Assembly: GCF_964355755.1 (NCBI RefSeq)
Contig: NC_092671.1
Location: forward strand, 10,243,001 to 10,307,000
Origin: Antedon mediterranea
Lineage: Eukaryota; Echinodermata; Crinoidea; Comatulida; Antedonidae
Direction of reading: 5' to 3'
DNA length: 64,000 bases
The notes beneath the pieces are model-generated. The model had not been told where the DNA came from. It saw nothing but the letters and a program-made list of their open reading frames with translations, and did no database searches. Every line of letters starts with the position of its first letter. The stretch's first letter is position 1. The translations under genes and the position numbers were made by a program. Below are positions 37,401 through 44,160 of this stretch, piece by piece.

Positions 37401-40062
37401 TGTCACTTAAACTGCTATCCACATCAGGTACAATCTAAAAATACAAGAATAAAAACCAAACATTAAAGTTTCGGTAATATTTTCCACATTGAAAATCGTA
37501 TACTTTACAAAGGTTAATTTCTCTACTTGAGATAGTAAATAGTATTAAGGAAAGAAGTGACGATAATAGAGGTATGGAGTTGGGGAGAGGGGGGTGGTGT
37601 TAGGGGTGGGGGGGGGGGGGGGGGGGGGGGGGGTGGGGGTGTAAATTTACAGTATCCTATCTTATGAGAGGAGTATTGTATTATGGATAAATATATTAAT
37701 AAACATTTTTTTTAAACAATTTTGTTTTTTTAAGAGAGATGATACTGTACAATCTTAGTGTAAATTTAGCCCTATAGCTACGACAGAATTACCTTTAACA
37801 CTAAGGTCTATTTTTTATTATTTCAGCACACCTGCAATATCAAGGTACTGTAAGTATCAACTCAAAAAATAAAAGATGAGCAACATACAGAAATAGGTGA
37901 AGCAACATAAAGAATTTAATGATTTAACCAATTTAAATATTTTAAATGTCTTTGGTTATTAAGCTTTGTACTGTACAGTATTCTATTAATTTTATGTCAT
38001 GATCTTTACGTACTGTAGATATTGATGCAATCTATAGTTTACAATGCAATGACATTGGTTACATTTCTACACCTCGACAAGCCTTGTGTCTGAACATACT
38101 GTAAGGTACAGTACACATGCAGTGAGGCGGAACACTTGCAATTACAAGGACTCTTGGTAGGAGGTCTAAATCAGTTAATTCAAATTGCATTAAAGTAATC
38201 TATCTTGTCCCTCATCAATACTTTTTACTGACCAGTAGTAACACTAGTACAATACTAACTGCATTTTAAACTTTATTTCGCAAATCCAATGCATATTATT
38301 ATAACTAATAACATGGTAAACAAGACAAACAGTATAAATGCTTTGCTAATGAACTATATACAGTTTTTACAGATCAAAAGTTGCCTTTTCAATATTCCTC
38401 ACCATTATACTGTATATACAGTATATAGTGAAAAATATACTGTAGTACTGTATACAGCAAACAACTACTGTATTATATATACATAGTACAAGCCCAGAAT
38501 CTACTAGTGGCTAGTACTATATGAATCCAGACTACTGTACTGTATATTTGTGGGTGCTGTCAGTGTAATGTATGTTAACTTTAACCTGCAGAATCTGGAC
38601 GGCATTTGATTTGAACACTTTTCTGGTCACTGGCTCGAATTTTTGTATAGTAAAAGTGGTTTAATATAATTAATATTTAAGCAAAAACTATTAATTAGCA
38701 CAAATCTAACTACCATAATTTAGGACATCTGAGCATACTACTGTATACAATAGATTCTACAGAACTTAACTACATTGTTGACAAGCCCCGTATTTGTGCA
38801 ATTAGTACTTCAAATACAAATGTTTGTTTATTAATAAACAGATTTAAATGAAATGGTACAGTACAGTAGTCTATAAATCATATTTTGTTGTAAATTTTAA
38901 AACAATAAATAATAAGATCCATTTACAGTATAATAAAAATCTCTCTGAACCTCGCAAATAAAAATCAATAATTACATATCTATTAATTTTTTACTAGAAA
39001 ATACATAAATATTCTATCGCAAAGTCTTGGTGAAGTACAGTACTGTAAGTCTACAGTACACATTTTCTATCATTAGAGTTTAATAACAGATGCTGTTACT
39101 TCTTGTTATTTGTGTTTCTAGGTTTTGTTTTGTACTATGTGATTTGTGTTAAAATTGATCTTCATACCCCATTCTTTCTTAATGTTTTTTTGTTGTCGAT
39201 TTCTTTTTTACAAAAAAAAGTGTATTATACAGTCTTACAATAAGAGATTTACAGTCTCAAGCCGCCTACAAGTACATTTGGATTTAGCAACTATGACTGT
39301 AAACACACATTACAATTATACTCCTTAACAAGTTCATCGTTTAGGATAACTATTACTACTGTAAGGACAAGCATAATGTTAATACTACTACCTCTTGACT
39401 TGTACAAGAAGATTTACTACAGGAGACATAAAAACATAATTGAAATCTTAGGATACTAACAATTTTAAATGTACAGTATTTGATTATTTTGAAAAATTGG
39501 GTAAATAATCCAATAGGCATCTTTGAAAAGGACTTTAATTGAACAAGGTGAATTTATAGTCAAGTACAGTATTATGCATGATCAAATAATGTTATACTAT
39601 GTCGGAATGTAAATTAGTATATTAACATTATAATATTACTAACATGGAAATGTCAACAGTATCCTTTTTAAGCATGATCATCATTGTTTGACCTGCAGTA
39701 CAGTCAAGCAGTATCAGAGTTTACACATTATTTGCCGACCTACATTAGGGTCAGTCCAAGGCTGGCCCAAAATCGTGTATAAATGCGGTAAATCATGCCT
39801 AAAAATGTCATGCTTTTAAAGTCCAGTAGTAGTATATTATACTGTAGTGAAACTGTGTCCAACATGTTAAAAACCTTGAAATCTGACTAATGTACAGTAC
39901 AACTAGACTTGAACCAAGAACTGGGGTAGGAAAGCAAGTAACAAACCAAGATACATTACCATTAGTTCATAATTTAAAAATAATGAATGCATAATATTTT
40001 ACCTGTGGAACTAGGTAAGGTACTTGCTGATCATAAAATCCATCACTTTGGTCTTCCATCAT
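1134..40062 (-). CDS. PEA3-subfamily ETS transcription factor, complete, ten coding exons
   Basis: Sequence-specific nuclear transcription factor of the ETV1/ETV4/ETV5 (PEA3) class, which in animals acts downstream of FGF/RTK-ERK signalling. Coding exons in order: 40062-40003, 37434-37323, 30118-30071, 19716-19663, 5594-5216, 4534-4350, 3897-3823, 2638-2534, 1936-1776, 1472-1134. All have AG acceptors and GT donors, and phases match at each junction; the total is 1518 nt, 505 residues plus stop, against 477-510 for the human paralogues. Visible in order: N-terminal [10 protein letters not shown] (PEA3 signature); acidic activation helix [14 protein letters not shown] (about 58-71); degron-like EAEQFVPD (about 80-87); SUMO motifs IKPE (about 98) and IKQE (about 268); RQSTEP and RRQNSEP serine sites (about 223, 244); ETS domain (about 357-438) with recognition helix [16 protein letters not shown]. 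Which vertebrate paralogue it equals is not meaningful if it predates their duplication. Class assignment is firm; exact start among MMED ATGs is less so. Confidence 0.95.
1776..1936 (-). CDS. ETS gene coding exon 9: first half of ETS domain
   Basis: 161-bp exon, acceptor AATAG, donor GAG|GTAAATAAG, phase 2 nt in and 0 out. It encodes [17 protein letters not shown] and then [15 protein letters not shown], the first ETS helix, followed by [18 protein letters not shown]. The split after PEE, before VARRWG, is at the same residue as I recall for vertebrate PEA3 genes. The segment [16 protein letters not shown] is a diagnostic PEA3-class sequence. Confidence 0.95.
2118..2312. mobile_element. Degenerate foldback/MITE-like element in ETS intron 8
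   Basis: Inverted repeats face each other: ACTGAGCCCAGATT near 2123 and the complement of AATTCTGGCTCAGTG near 2283-2297, with more diverged matching outside. No target duplication can be assigned. Family unknown; seen once in the window. Confidence 0.45.
2337..2441. mobile_element. Fragment of the TWA-flanked MITE family (internal part only)
   Basis: Contains the family's core: TGTGATGTGCCCAAATATGG, a duplicated TGGTAGTGATATG step, CCCATATATGGGCACATCAC and TTTTTGTCACATAAA. It runs in the same orientation as the 44.0-kb copy. The terminal AGCTCTGTCTACAC repeats are missing, so it is an old or truncated copy. Confidence 0.7.
2534..2638 (-). CDS. ETS gene coding exon 8: serine/proline-rich linker
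   Basis: 105-bp exon, acceptor TTTCAG, donor CCTG|GTAAGA, phase 1 at both ends, so it can be skipped in frame. Encodes [20 protein letters not shown] and an [10 protein letters not shown] stretch before the ETS domain. The VPEK resembles the VVPEKFEG segment in the same place in human PEA3 proteins. SPRS motifs are possible proline-directed kinase sites. Confidence 0.85.
2639..3822 (-). other. ETS intron 7, no feature seen
   Basis: 1.2 kb of AT-rich intron between coding exons 7 and 8. I see no exon, RNA gene or recognisable repeat in it. Confidence 0.6.
3823..3897 (-). CDS. ETS gene coding exon 7
   Basis: 75-bp exon, acceptor TTGTAG, donor GAAG|GTAAGAC, phase 1 at both ends (in-frame cassette). 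Encodes [20 protein letters not shown] and NKNE. It follows the DFGYESD sequence and sits where human ETV proteins have the variable serine/cysteine/tyrosine segment after DFAYDSE. The exon is accepted from splice sites, open frame and phase match rather than strong similarity. Confidence 0.8.
4350..4534 (-). CDS. ETS gene coding exon 6: phospho-serine repeats and SUMO motif
   Basis: 185-bp exon, acceptor TTTCTAG, donor ATCAG|GTAAGT, phase 2 in and 1 out. Encodes [15 protein letters not shown] then [11 protein letters not shown], two R-x-x-S/T-E-P motifs matching the RRQLSEP and QRQMSEP sites of human ETV1, which are reported RSK/PKA targets. It then carries [13 protein letters not shown], the counterpart of the conserved SUMO-type IKQEPRDFAYDSE. 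Confidence 0.95.
4535..5215 (-). other. ETS intron 5, no feature seen
   Basis: AT-rich intron of 681 bp between exons 5 and 6; I see no further feature. Confidence 0.6.
5216..5594 (-). CDS. ETS gene coding exon 5: central regulatory region
   Basis: Largest coding exon, 379 bp; acceptor TCTTACAG, donor AAAAG|GTTTGT, phase 1 in and 2 out. Encodes [20 protein letters not shown], the counterpart of LPLKIKKEPHSPCSEISSACS in human ETV1, then [14 protein letters not shown] (compare PFKFSYGEKCLYN), a Q/P/T stretch (about 12 Gln), [16 protein letters not shown] and methionine/glutamine-rich sequence. SUMO consensus IKPE lies near residue 98. The donor GTTTGT is weaker than the gene's others. Confidence 0.95.
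5851..6057. repeat. 23-bp minisatellite, nine near-identical units
   Basis: Head-to-tail units of GTATGAATATGGCAACAAAC plus ATG, starting every 23 bp (5851, 5874, ... 6035). The first seven are essentially identical; the last two share a C-to-A change (TGGAAAC). The near identity suggests recent expansion. All three minus-strand frames stay open through it only because the repeat has no stop in phase. Confidence 0.95.
6430..6530. repeat. Dispersed repeat, copy 1 (partner near 59.8 kb)
   Basis: Shares TTAATTAATT, TTTCAGTATATCA, a GAATT/ATGTT segment and TGCCTGTTGTGT followed by a TA-rich run with 59775-59860. Both copies are in the same orientation. Family unknown; no termini recognised. Confidence 0.6.
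7303..7475. repeat. Dispersed retroelement-like repeat
   Basis: Starts AATAAATCCAAAGGAAAATT, continues through CAGTGGCTGGATCTCAATGG and ends with a GC-richer block (CTTTCGGGCAACACTAGCCC TTCATCAGTGC). A short piece of the same repeat recurs at 30375-30402. The complement GCACTGATGAAGGGC...CCCGAAAG resembles short blocks near 3' ends of Penelope-like or other retroelements; that assignment is a guess. Confidence 0.5.
12840..14444. mobile_element. Helentron-like non-autonomous element (HINE type), about 1.6 kb
   Basis: Inverted termini GGTTATCCGC (12840-12849) and GCGGATAACC (14403-14412). Left end is itself a long hairpin (GGTTATCC-GCAAC-GAA-GTTGC-A-GGATAACC, 12840-12869) preceded by a T run. 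Right end has a 9-bp perfect stem with 3-nt loop (AACTCGTCA-AAG-TGACGAGTT, 14414-14434), then ACATGT and CTAG. Inside are an (ATC)n microsatellite at about 12889-12911 and three diverged units of about 178 bp marked by TGACGTCA at 13635, 13813 and 13990. Sub-terminal inverted repeats, terminal hairpins and internal tandem repeats are described traits of Helentron-associated elements. No Rep/helicase coding is seen. It is much more CpG-rich than its surroundings. Exact borders are uncertain. Confidence 0.6.
14725..14800 (+). mobile_element. Possible LINE 3' tail
   Basis: GGGGGTAATTTTGAATAAATTGAATTAAATTG resembles the short-repeat tails (TTGAA/TAAA type) that end CR1/L2-like retrotransposons. 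No coding part is recognisable, so this is tentative. Confidence 0.3.
16490..16740. mobile_element. TA-flanked MITE of 251 bp with duplicated inverted repeat
   Basis: Left terminus TTGCTAAACCCCGCAAACCT continues CCAAAAAAACATA; right terminus reads as its complement, ending TTTAGCAA, with a 9-bp extra GCAGGGTTT. TA lies on both sides (16488-16489, 16741-16742), as for Tc1/mariner-type insertions. A second inverted copy of the arm (about 16548-16585) sits inside, so the element carries three arm copies and two copies of the ATCACTTTTATGTTGGTTCG segment. Confidence 0.75.
19010..19070 (-). mobile_element. tRNA-like SINE head, degenerate
   Basis: On the minus strand: A-box-like TGGTCTGATGGTAAACA (around 19064-19048) and B-box-like GGGTTCAACTC (19023-19013). 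No acceptor stem pairs, so it is a SINE remnant or tRNA pseudogene, not a working tRNA. Confidence 0.5.
19663..19716 (-). CDS. ETS gene coding exon 4: microexon with VP degron
   Basis: 54-bp exon, acceptor TATTAG, donor AACT|GTAAGT, phase 1 at both ends. Encodes [17 protein letters not shown], the counterpart of VPDNDEQFVPDYQAES in human ETV1. The acidic-x-VP-acidic sequence fits the COP1-binding degron consensus known in PEA3 proteins. Accepted because the residues align without gaps to the family and phases agree with both neighbours. Confidence 0.93.
20715..20775 (-). mobile_element. tRNA-like SINE head
   Basis: Minus strand shows TTGGTGGTTATGATGGTTGG (A-box position) and GCTGGGTTCAAATCC (B-box position). 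Spacing is tRNA-like, but the arms do not pair well. Probably the 5' part of a SINE. Confidence 0.55.
21215..21537 (+). mobile_element. Near-complete tRNA-derived SINE with central conserved-type domain
   Basis: Head: GAGTGGCCGAGCGATTAAGA (A box) and CAGGGGTTCGAGGCTCACTC (B box), with the long spacing of a Leu/Ser-type tRNA. Body: TCGGATAAGGACTATAAACC, GTCCAGTGTACACAACTTGC, GCACTTTAAAGAACC and GGGGGTTACCCCGGTGTATT. Tail: repeated AAAC at 21516-21535. The GGATAAGGAC..AAACC..GTCC and TTTAAAGAACC words resemble the conserved central domains of old metazoan SINE superfamilies (Nin/Deu class). A body piece recurs at 40.2 kb. Confidence 0.75.
21836..21894. mobile_element. Fragment of the TWA-flanked MITE family
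   Basis: Reads CATCATCATGTCCATAAGTGG, GGCAC, CACATAAAGTTTGATA and ends AGAGCTTTA, matching the right half of the family seen at 44.0 kb, with several mismatches. The left half is absent. Confidence 0.6.
22598..22778. mobile_element. Imperfect foldback sequence
   Basis: Outer arms GACGCTGAGCTC (22598-22609) and GAGCTCAGCATC (22767-22778) are inverted repeats; inner arms TTATGTCTG..TGCGAC and GTCGCAGACATAA also pair, flanked by ...CCTTTGATCT on both sides. Family unknown. It is more GC-rich than its surroundings and could be an old MITE or tRNA-free foldback element. Confidence 0.4.
24574..24593. repeat. (CT)n microsatellite
   Basis: About nine CT dinucleotides in a row following GC; short and intronic. 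Confidence 0.85.
24993..25105. mobile_element. TWA-flanked MITE, right end lost
   Basis: Begins AGCTCTGTCTACACTATC directly after TTA and continues with the family core (TTTATGTGACA, TGTGATGTGCCCATGGACAT GATGATGTCAT). The right terminus is missing after CTATATATGGGCA. Confidence 0.75.
25262..25350 (-). mobile_element. LINE-like 3' tail, minus strand
   Basis: On the minus strand: GGATATTAGCCCTTTATGGC, ATTTGCAGCAATAAAGAATT and then a GAATT/TGAAT short-repeat tail. This tail form is typical for CR1/L2-type LINEs. No open frame remains. Confidence 0.5.
25794..25956. mobile_element. TWA-flanked MITE, complete copy (163 bp)
   Basis: Termini AGCTCTGTCTACACTATCAA and its complement TTTGATAGTGTAGACAGAGC-T, flanked by TAA on both sides (25791-25793 and 25957-25959). 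The 3-bp TWA duplication is typical of PIF/Harbinger-type elements. No coding capacity. Confidence 0.85.
27543..28013. repeat. Tandem array, about 4.5 units of 98-111 bp
   Basis: Units start AATAATAGGCTTTGGATTGT at 27543, 27641, 27744, 27847 and 27958 and share AGTCCAGTCCAGTGCGAT, ACATTAGATAACTTT, GAGAAAT..TCAGGTAAAACA and CCAGAAGGGATTCCATAC. The middle units are nearly identical, the outer ones diverged; the last spacing carries a small insertion. No open frame or RNA fold is evident. Confidence 0.95.
29822..29908. repeat. 16-bp minisatellite, about five units
   Basis: Units of CAACCTAACAGTACCA with two alternating variants (CTGACAGTACCG). Ends in ACCTGACCACAATC. Confidence 0.9.
30071..30118 (-). 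CDS. ETS gene coding exon 3: acidic activation microexon
   Basis: 48-bp exon, acceptor TTTCTAG, donor GATG|GTATGT, phase 1 at both ends. Encodes (E)[15 protein letters not shown], counterpart of SEELFQDLSQLQETWLAEA in human ETV1, the amphipathic acidic activation helix reported to contact Mediator (MED25) in vertebrates. Very strong family match despite small size. Confidence 0.95.
32221..33055 (+). pseudogene. Decayed LINE reverse transcriptase, C-terminal part, interrupted
   Basis: Left part reads [11 protein letters not shown] in one frame, then after a frame change [20 protein letters not shown] (about 32280-32342), the usual region downstream of the RT catalytic core. After an inserted block, translation resumes with [20 protein letters not shown] (from 32640), [37 protein letters not shown], stop, KLEFFGHLI. 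These match the C-terminal ETWTL...R.EAFEMW.YR..LKI.W.D.V.N.EVL.R region of endonuclease/RT LINEs. Stops and frameshifts show it is dead. Confidence 0.85.
32347..32545 (-). mobile_element. Retroelement 3' end nested in the LINE remnant
   Basis: On the minus strand it reads [15 protein letters not shown], like the C-terminus of CR1/L2-class LINE proteins (S.dsFKk.LKt.L), followed by GCGAAGCGCCTTGATC, GGAAAGGCGCTATACAAATT and a TATAAT tail. The block sits between the YLGHI and ETWTL parts of the plus-strand remnant, so it inserted later. The hairpin GGCGCTAT/AAGGCGCTT form is common at LINE/SINE 3' ends. Confidence 0.7.
34900..35075 (-). mobile_element. tRNA-like SINE, degenerate
   Basis: Minus strand starts near 35075 with GTCCAGTGGTCAAGCGGTTA AGACAGGG, a good A box of Leu/Ser type. 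The B box is eroded (AGTTGAAGGCTCTC near 35005). The remainder to about 34900 is probably the SINE body. Confidence 0.5.
37323..37434 (-). CDS. ETS gene coding exon 2
   Basis: 112-bp exon, acceptor TTTTTAG, donor GCTG|GTAAGT, phase 0 in and 1 out. Encodes [37 protein letters not shown]. It sits where vertebrate PEA3 proteins have the basic KRKFINRDLAHDS segment; RDL and the final acidic DSAEELFQDL join are the conserved parts. Confidence 0.92.
37435..40002 (-). other. ETS intron 1 (between first two coding exons)
   Basis: 2.6 kb containing the poly-G tract and the densest run of TACTGTA/TACAGTA words in the window (37.6-39.1 kb). No exon or transposon recognised. Confidence 0.6.
37582..37641 (+). 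repeat. Poly-G tract, potential G-quadruplex
   Basis: A run of 26 G (37608-37633) within a G-rich stretch that also has GGGG, GGGGGG, GGGG and GGGGG blocks. The transcript strand is C-rich. It lies about 150-250 bp downstream (in transcription) of exon 2's acceptor-side boundary in intron 1. Length is probably unstable in assemblies. Confidence 0.9.
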
Positions 40063-40094
40063 AAGCTAGGCTACATGAATGTTGTAAGCCTTAC
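40003..40094 (-). CDS. ETS gene exon with start codon (coding exon 1)
   Basis: Acceptor TTTCAG at 40097-40095, then 32 nt of 5' UTR; coding starts at the first ATG of ATGATGGAAGAC (40062) and ends CCACAG|GTAAAA at 40003. Encodes [30 protein letters not shown] is identical to human ETV1 near its start ([13 protein letters not shown]), which fixes the reading frame. The second ATG (40059) could also be used. An in-frame upstream TAG/TAA is present in the short leader. Confidence 0.95.
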
Positions 40095-40182
40095 CTGAAA
40101 TGATGACAAACAGTAAAAATGTCAGTTATGTTGCATTGGAAATTACAGTCGGTTACTACAGTACAGTATAGTGAATCTAAAA

Positions 40183-40365
40183 AAAGGGGGTTACCCTGGT
40201 GTACTAGTCCATCGCAGCCTGTCGTGAACGAATTAACCTTGTGGCAGCTTGACACAAAGGGATGCTTTGGGGAGATGCAAGTTACAGTTGTATATCATAT
40301 AATCTACTGAACTTCGTAGCTGCAACACATTATACTGTGAAGCGCTTTGATAAAAAGCACTACAG
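40183..40365 (+). mobile_element. SINE fragment (body and 3' end)
   Basis: GGGGGTTACCCTGGTGTACT AGTCCATCGCAGCC matches the SINE body at 21416-21450. It ends with GTGAAGCGCTTTGATAAAAA GCACTA, a hairpin-like 3' end common to several SINE/LINE families. The tRNA head is missing. It lies in the 5' UTR intron. Confidence 0.65.
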
Positions 40366-41772
40366 TATCACTGTATTACAGTTTAATCACCAAATTATAT
40401 TATTTAAACAGATTTCAGAAGGATTTTTATGGCTACTGTACAGCTAGTGGAAATTTTGTCTAGGCTTAGTTGGAAAGTGCTTAAAGGCCTAGAAATTCAA
40501 TAACATTGCTACATAGTGGTAAAAGAGCATACTGTCTTCTCATTTATTAACTGTAATAAGATCACTGGGTGACAACTGAACCAATAAACTTGAAAAGAAA
40601 GTTTAACAAAATTGATTATGTTGTTAAAGTGCAACTTCCTTTTACTGTTGACACAACAAATAAACACTGTGACAAGTTGTAAATGACAAAAACTGGGACA
40701 AGTTGTAAATGACATAAAAAGTGTCACAAGTTTTAACAGTAAAGGAAAAATGTTTATAAATAAACACAAATTCTTTTTAAAAGTTAAATTAAAATAGATA
40801 AATCTTTCTATTCAATCATTACTATTTATGAAGTTACCCTCTTCTAAATTAGGTACAATTTATTTATAAGAAGTTTCGCCAATGTATAGCATCTCATGGT
40901 TAATTCAGCTCAGAGGCGTACTCAACTATTCTCAAACTCCTTTCTGTTTATATACAGGATGTTTGCGAGTGGCCGGAGCATTTACATGTAGTAGCCTTGA
41001 TTTGCCATGGAGTTGAATGAATTAAACATACAGTATGTTGTATATTGTTTAGTGTACCCTTGTTCTTATTCCTGCGATAAAACTTGGTGGGGTTAAATAG
41101 GGATATTCTTAATTCTCTTACACATAATAATTATTCTGTACTGTGCAAGTTTAACCAAAACATTATGATACAGGTTATGCGATGGTAAATAAAATATTCA
41201 TGCAGCATGCATATATTCATATATTATTTAAAAAATACTTTTTTTATTCGGATTACAGAATATGTTTTCTTTAATATAGAGCTTATCGTATAACATCAAA
41301 GCTTTAGATTTTTAAGCTATGTATGTGTATAATTTTAGACTGAAATCTTGTTAGACTATAGCAATTTCCTCACACATAAACACAGCTGACAAGTAGCTAT
41401 CCAAATCTGACCAATAGTTCATAGAATGAACATTTCAACGTGCAGCTTCTCTCATTAGTTATAAAAAGGTCTTACAAACGACGGCAACATGCTTTATCGT
41501 GCTCACTAGGGAAAATATTCATCTTATTGAACGACTTGACTTTCACAGTGAATAAATCACCGATATGTGATTTTACTTCAACTTCAGTAATAACAGAAGC
41601 AAATGTATTACAGTAGCGAGGAAATTGCACTTCCCTTCTGCCTAAATAACTGGCAAACACGGTAAATGGGACCTCCCGCAGACCGGCTAGCTTCGGGAGC
41701 CGATGATACCCAGTTAAAGAAACCTACACACGCCAACAAACCTGATAACAACAAGTTACGAACTTTACTTAC

Positions 41773-41830
41773 CGTCGTACGCCCACGAGTTGTCAGTCCT
41801 ATATTCAACACCTAGGTTCCAAATATATTC
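41773..41830 (-). other. Probable non-coding first exon of the ETS gene
   Basis: A strong donor (CGTACGACG|GTAAGTAAAG) ends at 41773 and could join the 5' UTR acceptor at 40095. The sequence just upstream is more GC- and CpG-rich than the surroundings. The transcription start is unknown; 41830 is only a nominal boundary. A TATATTT on the minus strand near 41818-41828 could be a TATA-like box if the exon is short. No RNA evidence is available. Confidence 0.4.
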
Positions 41831-42156
41831 ACCAGAAAACTAGTGTTGAAGTCCAGAACCGGCTATGGTAACATGAAAGCCGGTATTTTTTAGTGAAACT
41901 GTAGGCTGGATGTACCTCTACAGTGGCTACCTGTATCGCCTGCTTCGGTCTATTTTGCTAAGCATGTAGCAAGTGTGGTTCCGATATGCTTGTCGTCCAT
42001 TCATGAACGGCGACCTCTGATTGGATGGATCCACTGATAAGCAGATCAATACTATTGGTCAATTTACAAGTTAGCTATCAATCAAAGATTGATAACAAAA
42101 TCTCAACCTAATTTTACCCGCCAATCATACATCCAGTTGTCACTACTGTAATGGTG

Positions 42157-42286
42157 ACGATGACGTCAATGGGGTTAGGATTGAAAATGTATACCCTCCG
42201 AAAACATTGGACCGTGTGGGAGGCTCAACGTTTTGCTAATAATATTATGATATTCAATAAACAAAATACGATGACGTCAATGGGGT
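42157..42286. promoter_or_regulatory. Paired CRE palindromes upstream of the ETS gene
   Basis: A 19-bp direct repeat, ACGATGACGTCAATGGGGT, occurs at 42157-42175 and 42268-42286. Each copy holds the full CREB/ATF palindrome TGACGTCA (42161-42168, 42272-42279). They lie about 0.4-0.5 kb upstream of the proposed first exon, the right place for promoter-proximal sites. Function is inferred only from motif and position. Confidence 0.45.
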
Positions 42287-43412
42287 AAGAACATTTAGTA
42301 AATGTAAAATGTGTACTGGGCTGGATAGGAGAGGACATTTTACTATTTGACTAAACGTCATGATGTCTTTACATAGCCCAGAAAAATGAAGAACATCACT
42401 AAATATTTTTCTTATAATTTAGAATGTCCGCTGGGTGGTGGTTTGCAGTTCTTTTGATAGATGCACTACATACACTGTCACTCGAACTTTACCTGTTGAA
42501 ATTTTGACTAAATAAACAATTGAATTGATAATTATAAGGAACCATGTCAAAATGATTCTACTGCAGTGAATATAGGCCTACTGGTAGTAACTAGACCCAC
42601 AGTTTGTTTATCTCTTTATTATTGTATTATTTATAAGCAAGTATTCTGTGAGTAATTCCCGGAGTAACCATGACACACTGTGTATTGCAACGACTGCCGC
42701 ATACGTCTACTAAGTTTTTGCAGTAGCAATGCAGGCCTAGTTACTGCAGTAACTGCAGTAAAATAATTCTGAAATGATGCCTAAACGAAATATATTGCAG
42801 AAACAGCATCGGCGTCTTACCCGGCATTTTCTTTTATGATTAATACATTTTAGGGTCTCCATTTTGCGATTTTTTTGTTGCGATATGGCGATGAGATTTA
42901 CGAATACTGTAGCTACGAACTGTGTGAACTACCGTACTTAACCCAGGATATTTATAACTAAAGTCTGTTAAAGTAATAAAAGATATTACGTAAACGTTCT
43001 TAAAACATTTATTCTCCATATATCTATTTATAAACATAGGCCTAATAAATAAGAATTTTAAAATGGATTTTCAACGCATTTTTAACGGATTCGTCATAAA
43101 AGCGTCATACGTCGTGTTCATTCATATTCTGTTATAATTAAGATATCGGGTGTAATTTCTTTGAATTAACCCACCTCCACGACGATTATCCTACCAAAAC
43201 ACATTCATCACAGGTCGCCTGTTCCCCATCCCCCTCATCGCAGTTATCGGTCTTAGGTGTTGTGATGATGACTGTCGTCACGTCATCAGTTCATGTGAAA
43301 GGCATCATCAGTTTGCGCGAAAATCCAGGCAACCAAAAACTATTGCTGTATGTTATCCTCAGTTCTATTACTTTCCCGTCATCATTAACTTCCGTACTTG
43401 TACGGTAATGTA

Positions 43413-43563
43413 TAAAGCTTGGTTCCCACTAGAGACGCAACGCATGGACGTAGCGAGTTGTGACCAATGGCAAGCGACAGTTCGAATTGGTCAAATCACT
43501 TTACGTTGACCAATCTCAAGTGTGATTCGTCAACTCGCTTATTCTAGTTGGAACCAAGCTTTA
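43413..43563. mobile_element. MITE with TAAAGCTTGGTTCC termini (151 bp)
   Basis: Left TAAAGCTTGGTTCCCACTAG and right CTAGTTGGAACCAAGCTTTA are near-perfect inverted termini. Internal sequence is CpG-rich (GACGCAACGCATGGACG). Flanks can be read as TA or TWA target duplication, so superfamily is open. Confidence 0.75.
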
Positions 43564-43694
43564 CGTCCTTATGTTTGTGTTCGGCGTGCTAAACCAAGAT
43601 CTACGTAGGCAGTGATGCCACAAATCGTCGCATCACTACCATGCACACGGTGGCAACATGGAACTAACTCTAACGACATCATCAATGACGTAGA

Positions 43695-43816
43695 TGCCAT
43701 CATGGTCGTCGCACCACCACCATGCACGGTGACGTAGAAGTAATCATGGTCGTGGCACCACCACCATGCACGGTGACGTAGTCATCATGGTCGTCGCACC
43801 ACCACCATGCACGGTG
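43695..43816. repeat. Short tandem array, about three units of 40-44 bp
   Basis: Unit: ATCATGGTCGTCGCACCACC ACCATGCACGGTGACGTAG. Three clear copies; a diverged fourth may precede at 43625-43660 (TCGTCGCATCACTACCATGC). More GC-rich than the surroundings. Confidence 0.85.
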
Positions 43817-44023
43817 TTCAAACGACGTTAAGTCAACGGACTTTTAATTTAACGAAAATACCAATAATATGGGAGTAAAAAGCCAACTCGATGTTAACAT
43901 CGTCATTTCATCTGGTTGTCTCACGGTGGCAGTACTAACATAATCACCACATCATCCGCTTGAACTTTATATCAACACATCATCCTCAGCACCACCACCA
44001 CCACCACCATGTGGTACACTCTA

Positions 44024-44160
44024 AGCCTCTGTCTACACTATCAAACTATAGTTTGACAAAAAAAGTGTGATGTACCCAAATATGGTAGTGATATCATCGT
44101 GTCCATATATGGGCACATCACATTTTTTGTCACATAAAGTGTGATAGTGTAGACAGAGCT
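44024..44160. mobile_element. TWA-flanked MITE copy (137 bp)
   Basis: Left AGCCTCTGTCTACACTATCA (one-base change from the family), right TGATAGTGTAGACAGAGCT followed by TTA; left flank CTA. Core reads in the opposite orientation to the 25.8-kb copy (TGGTAGTGATATCATC). Confidence 0.8.

Noticed and set aside
41608-41811. 67-residue minus-strand open frame crossing the proposed first exon
   Set aside because: Starts with GTG, crosses a strong splice donor, and has no family match.
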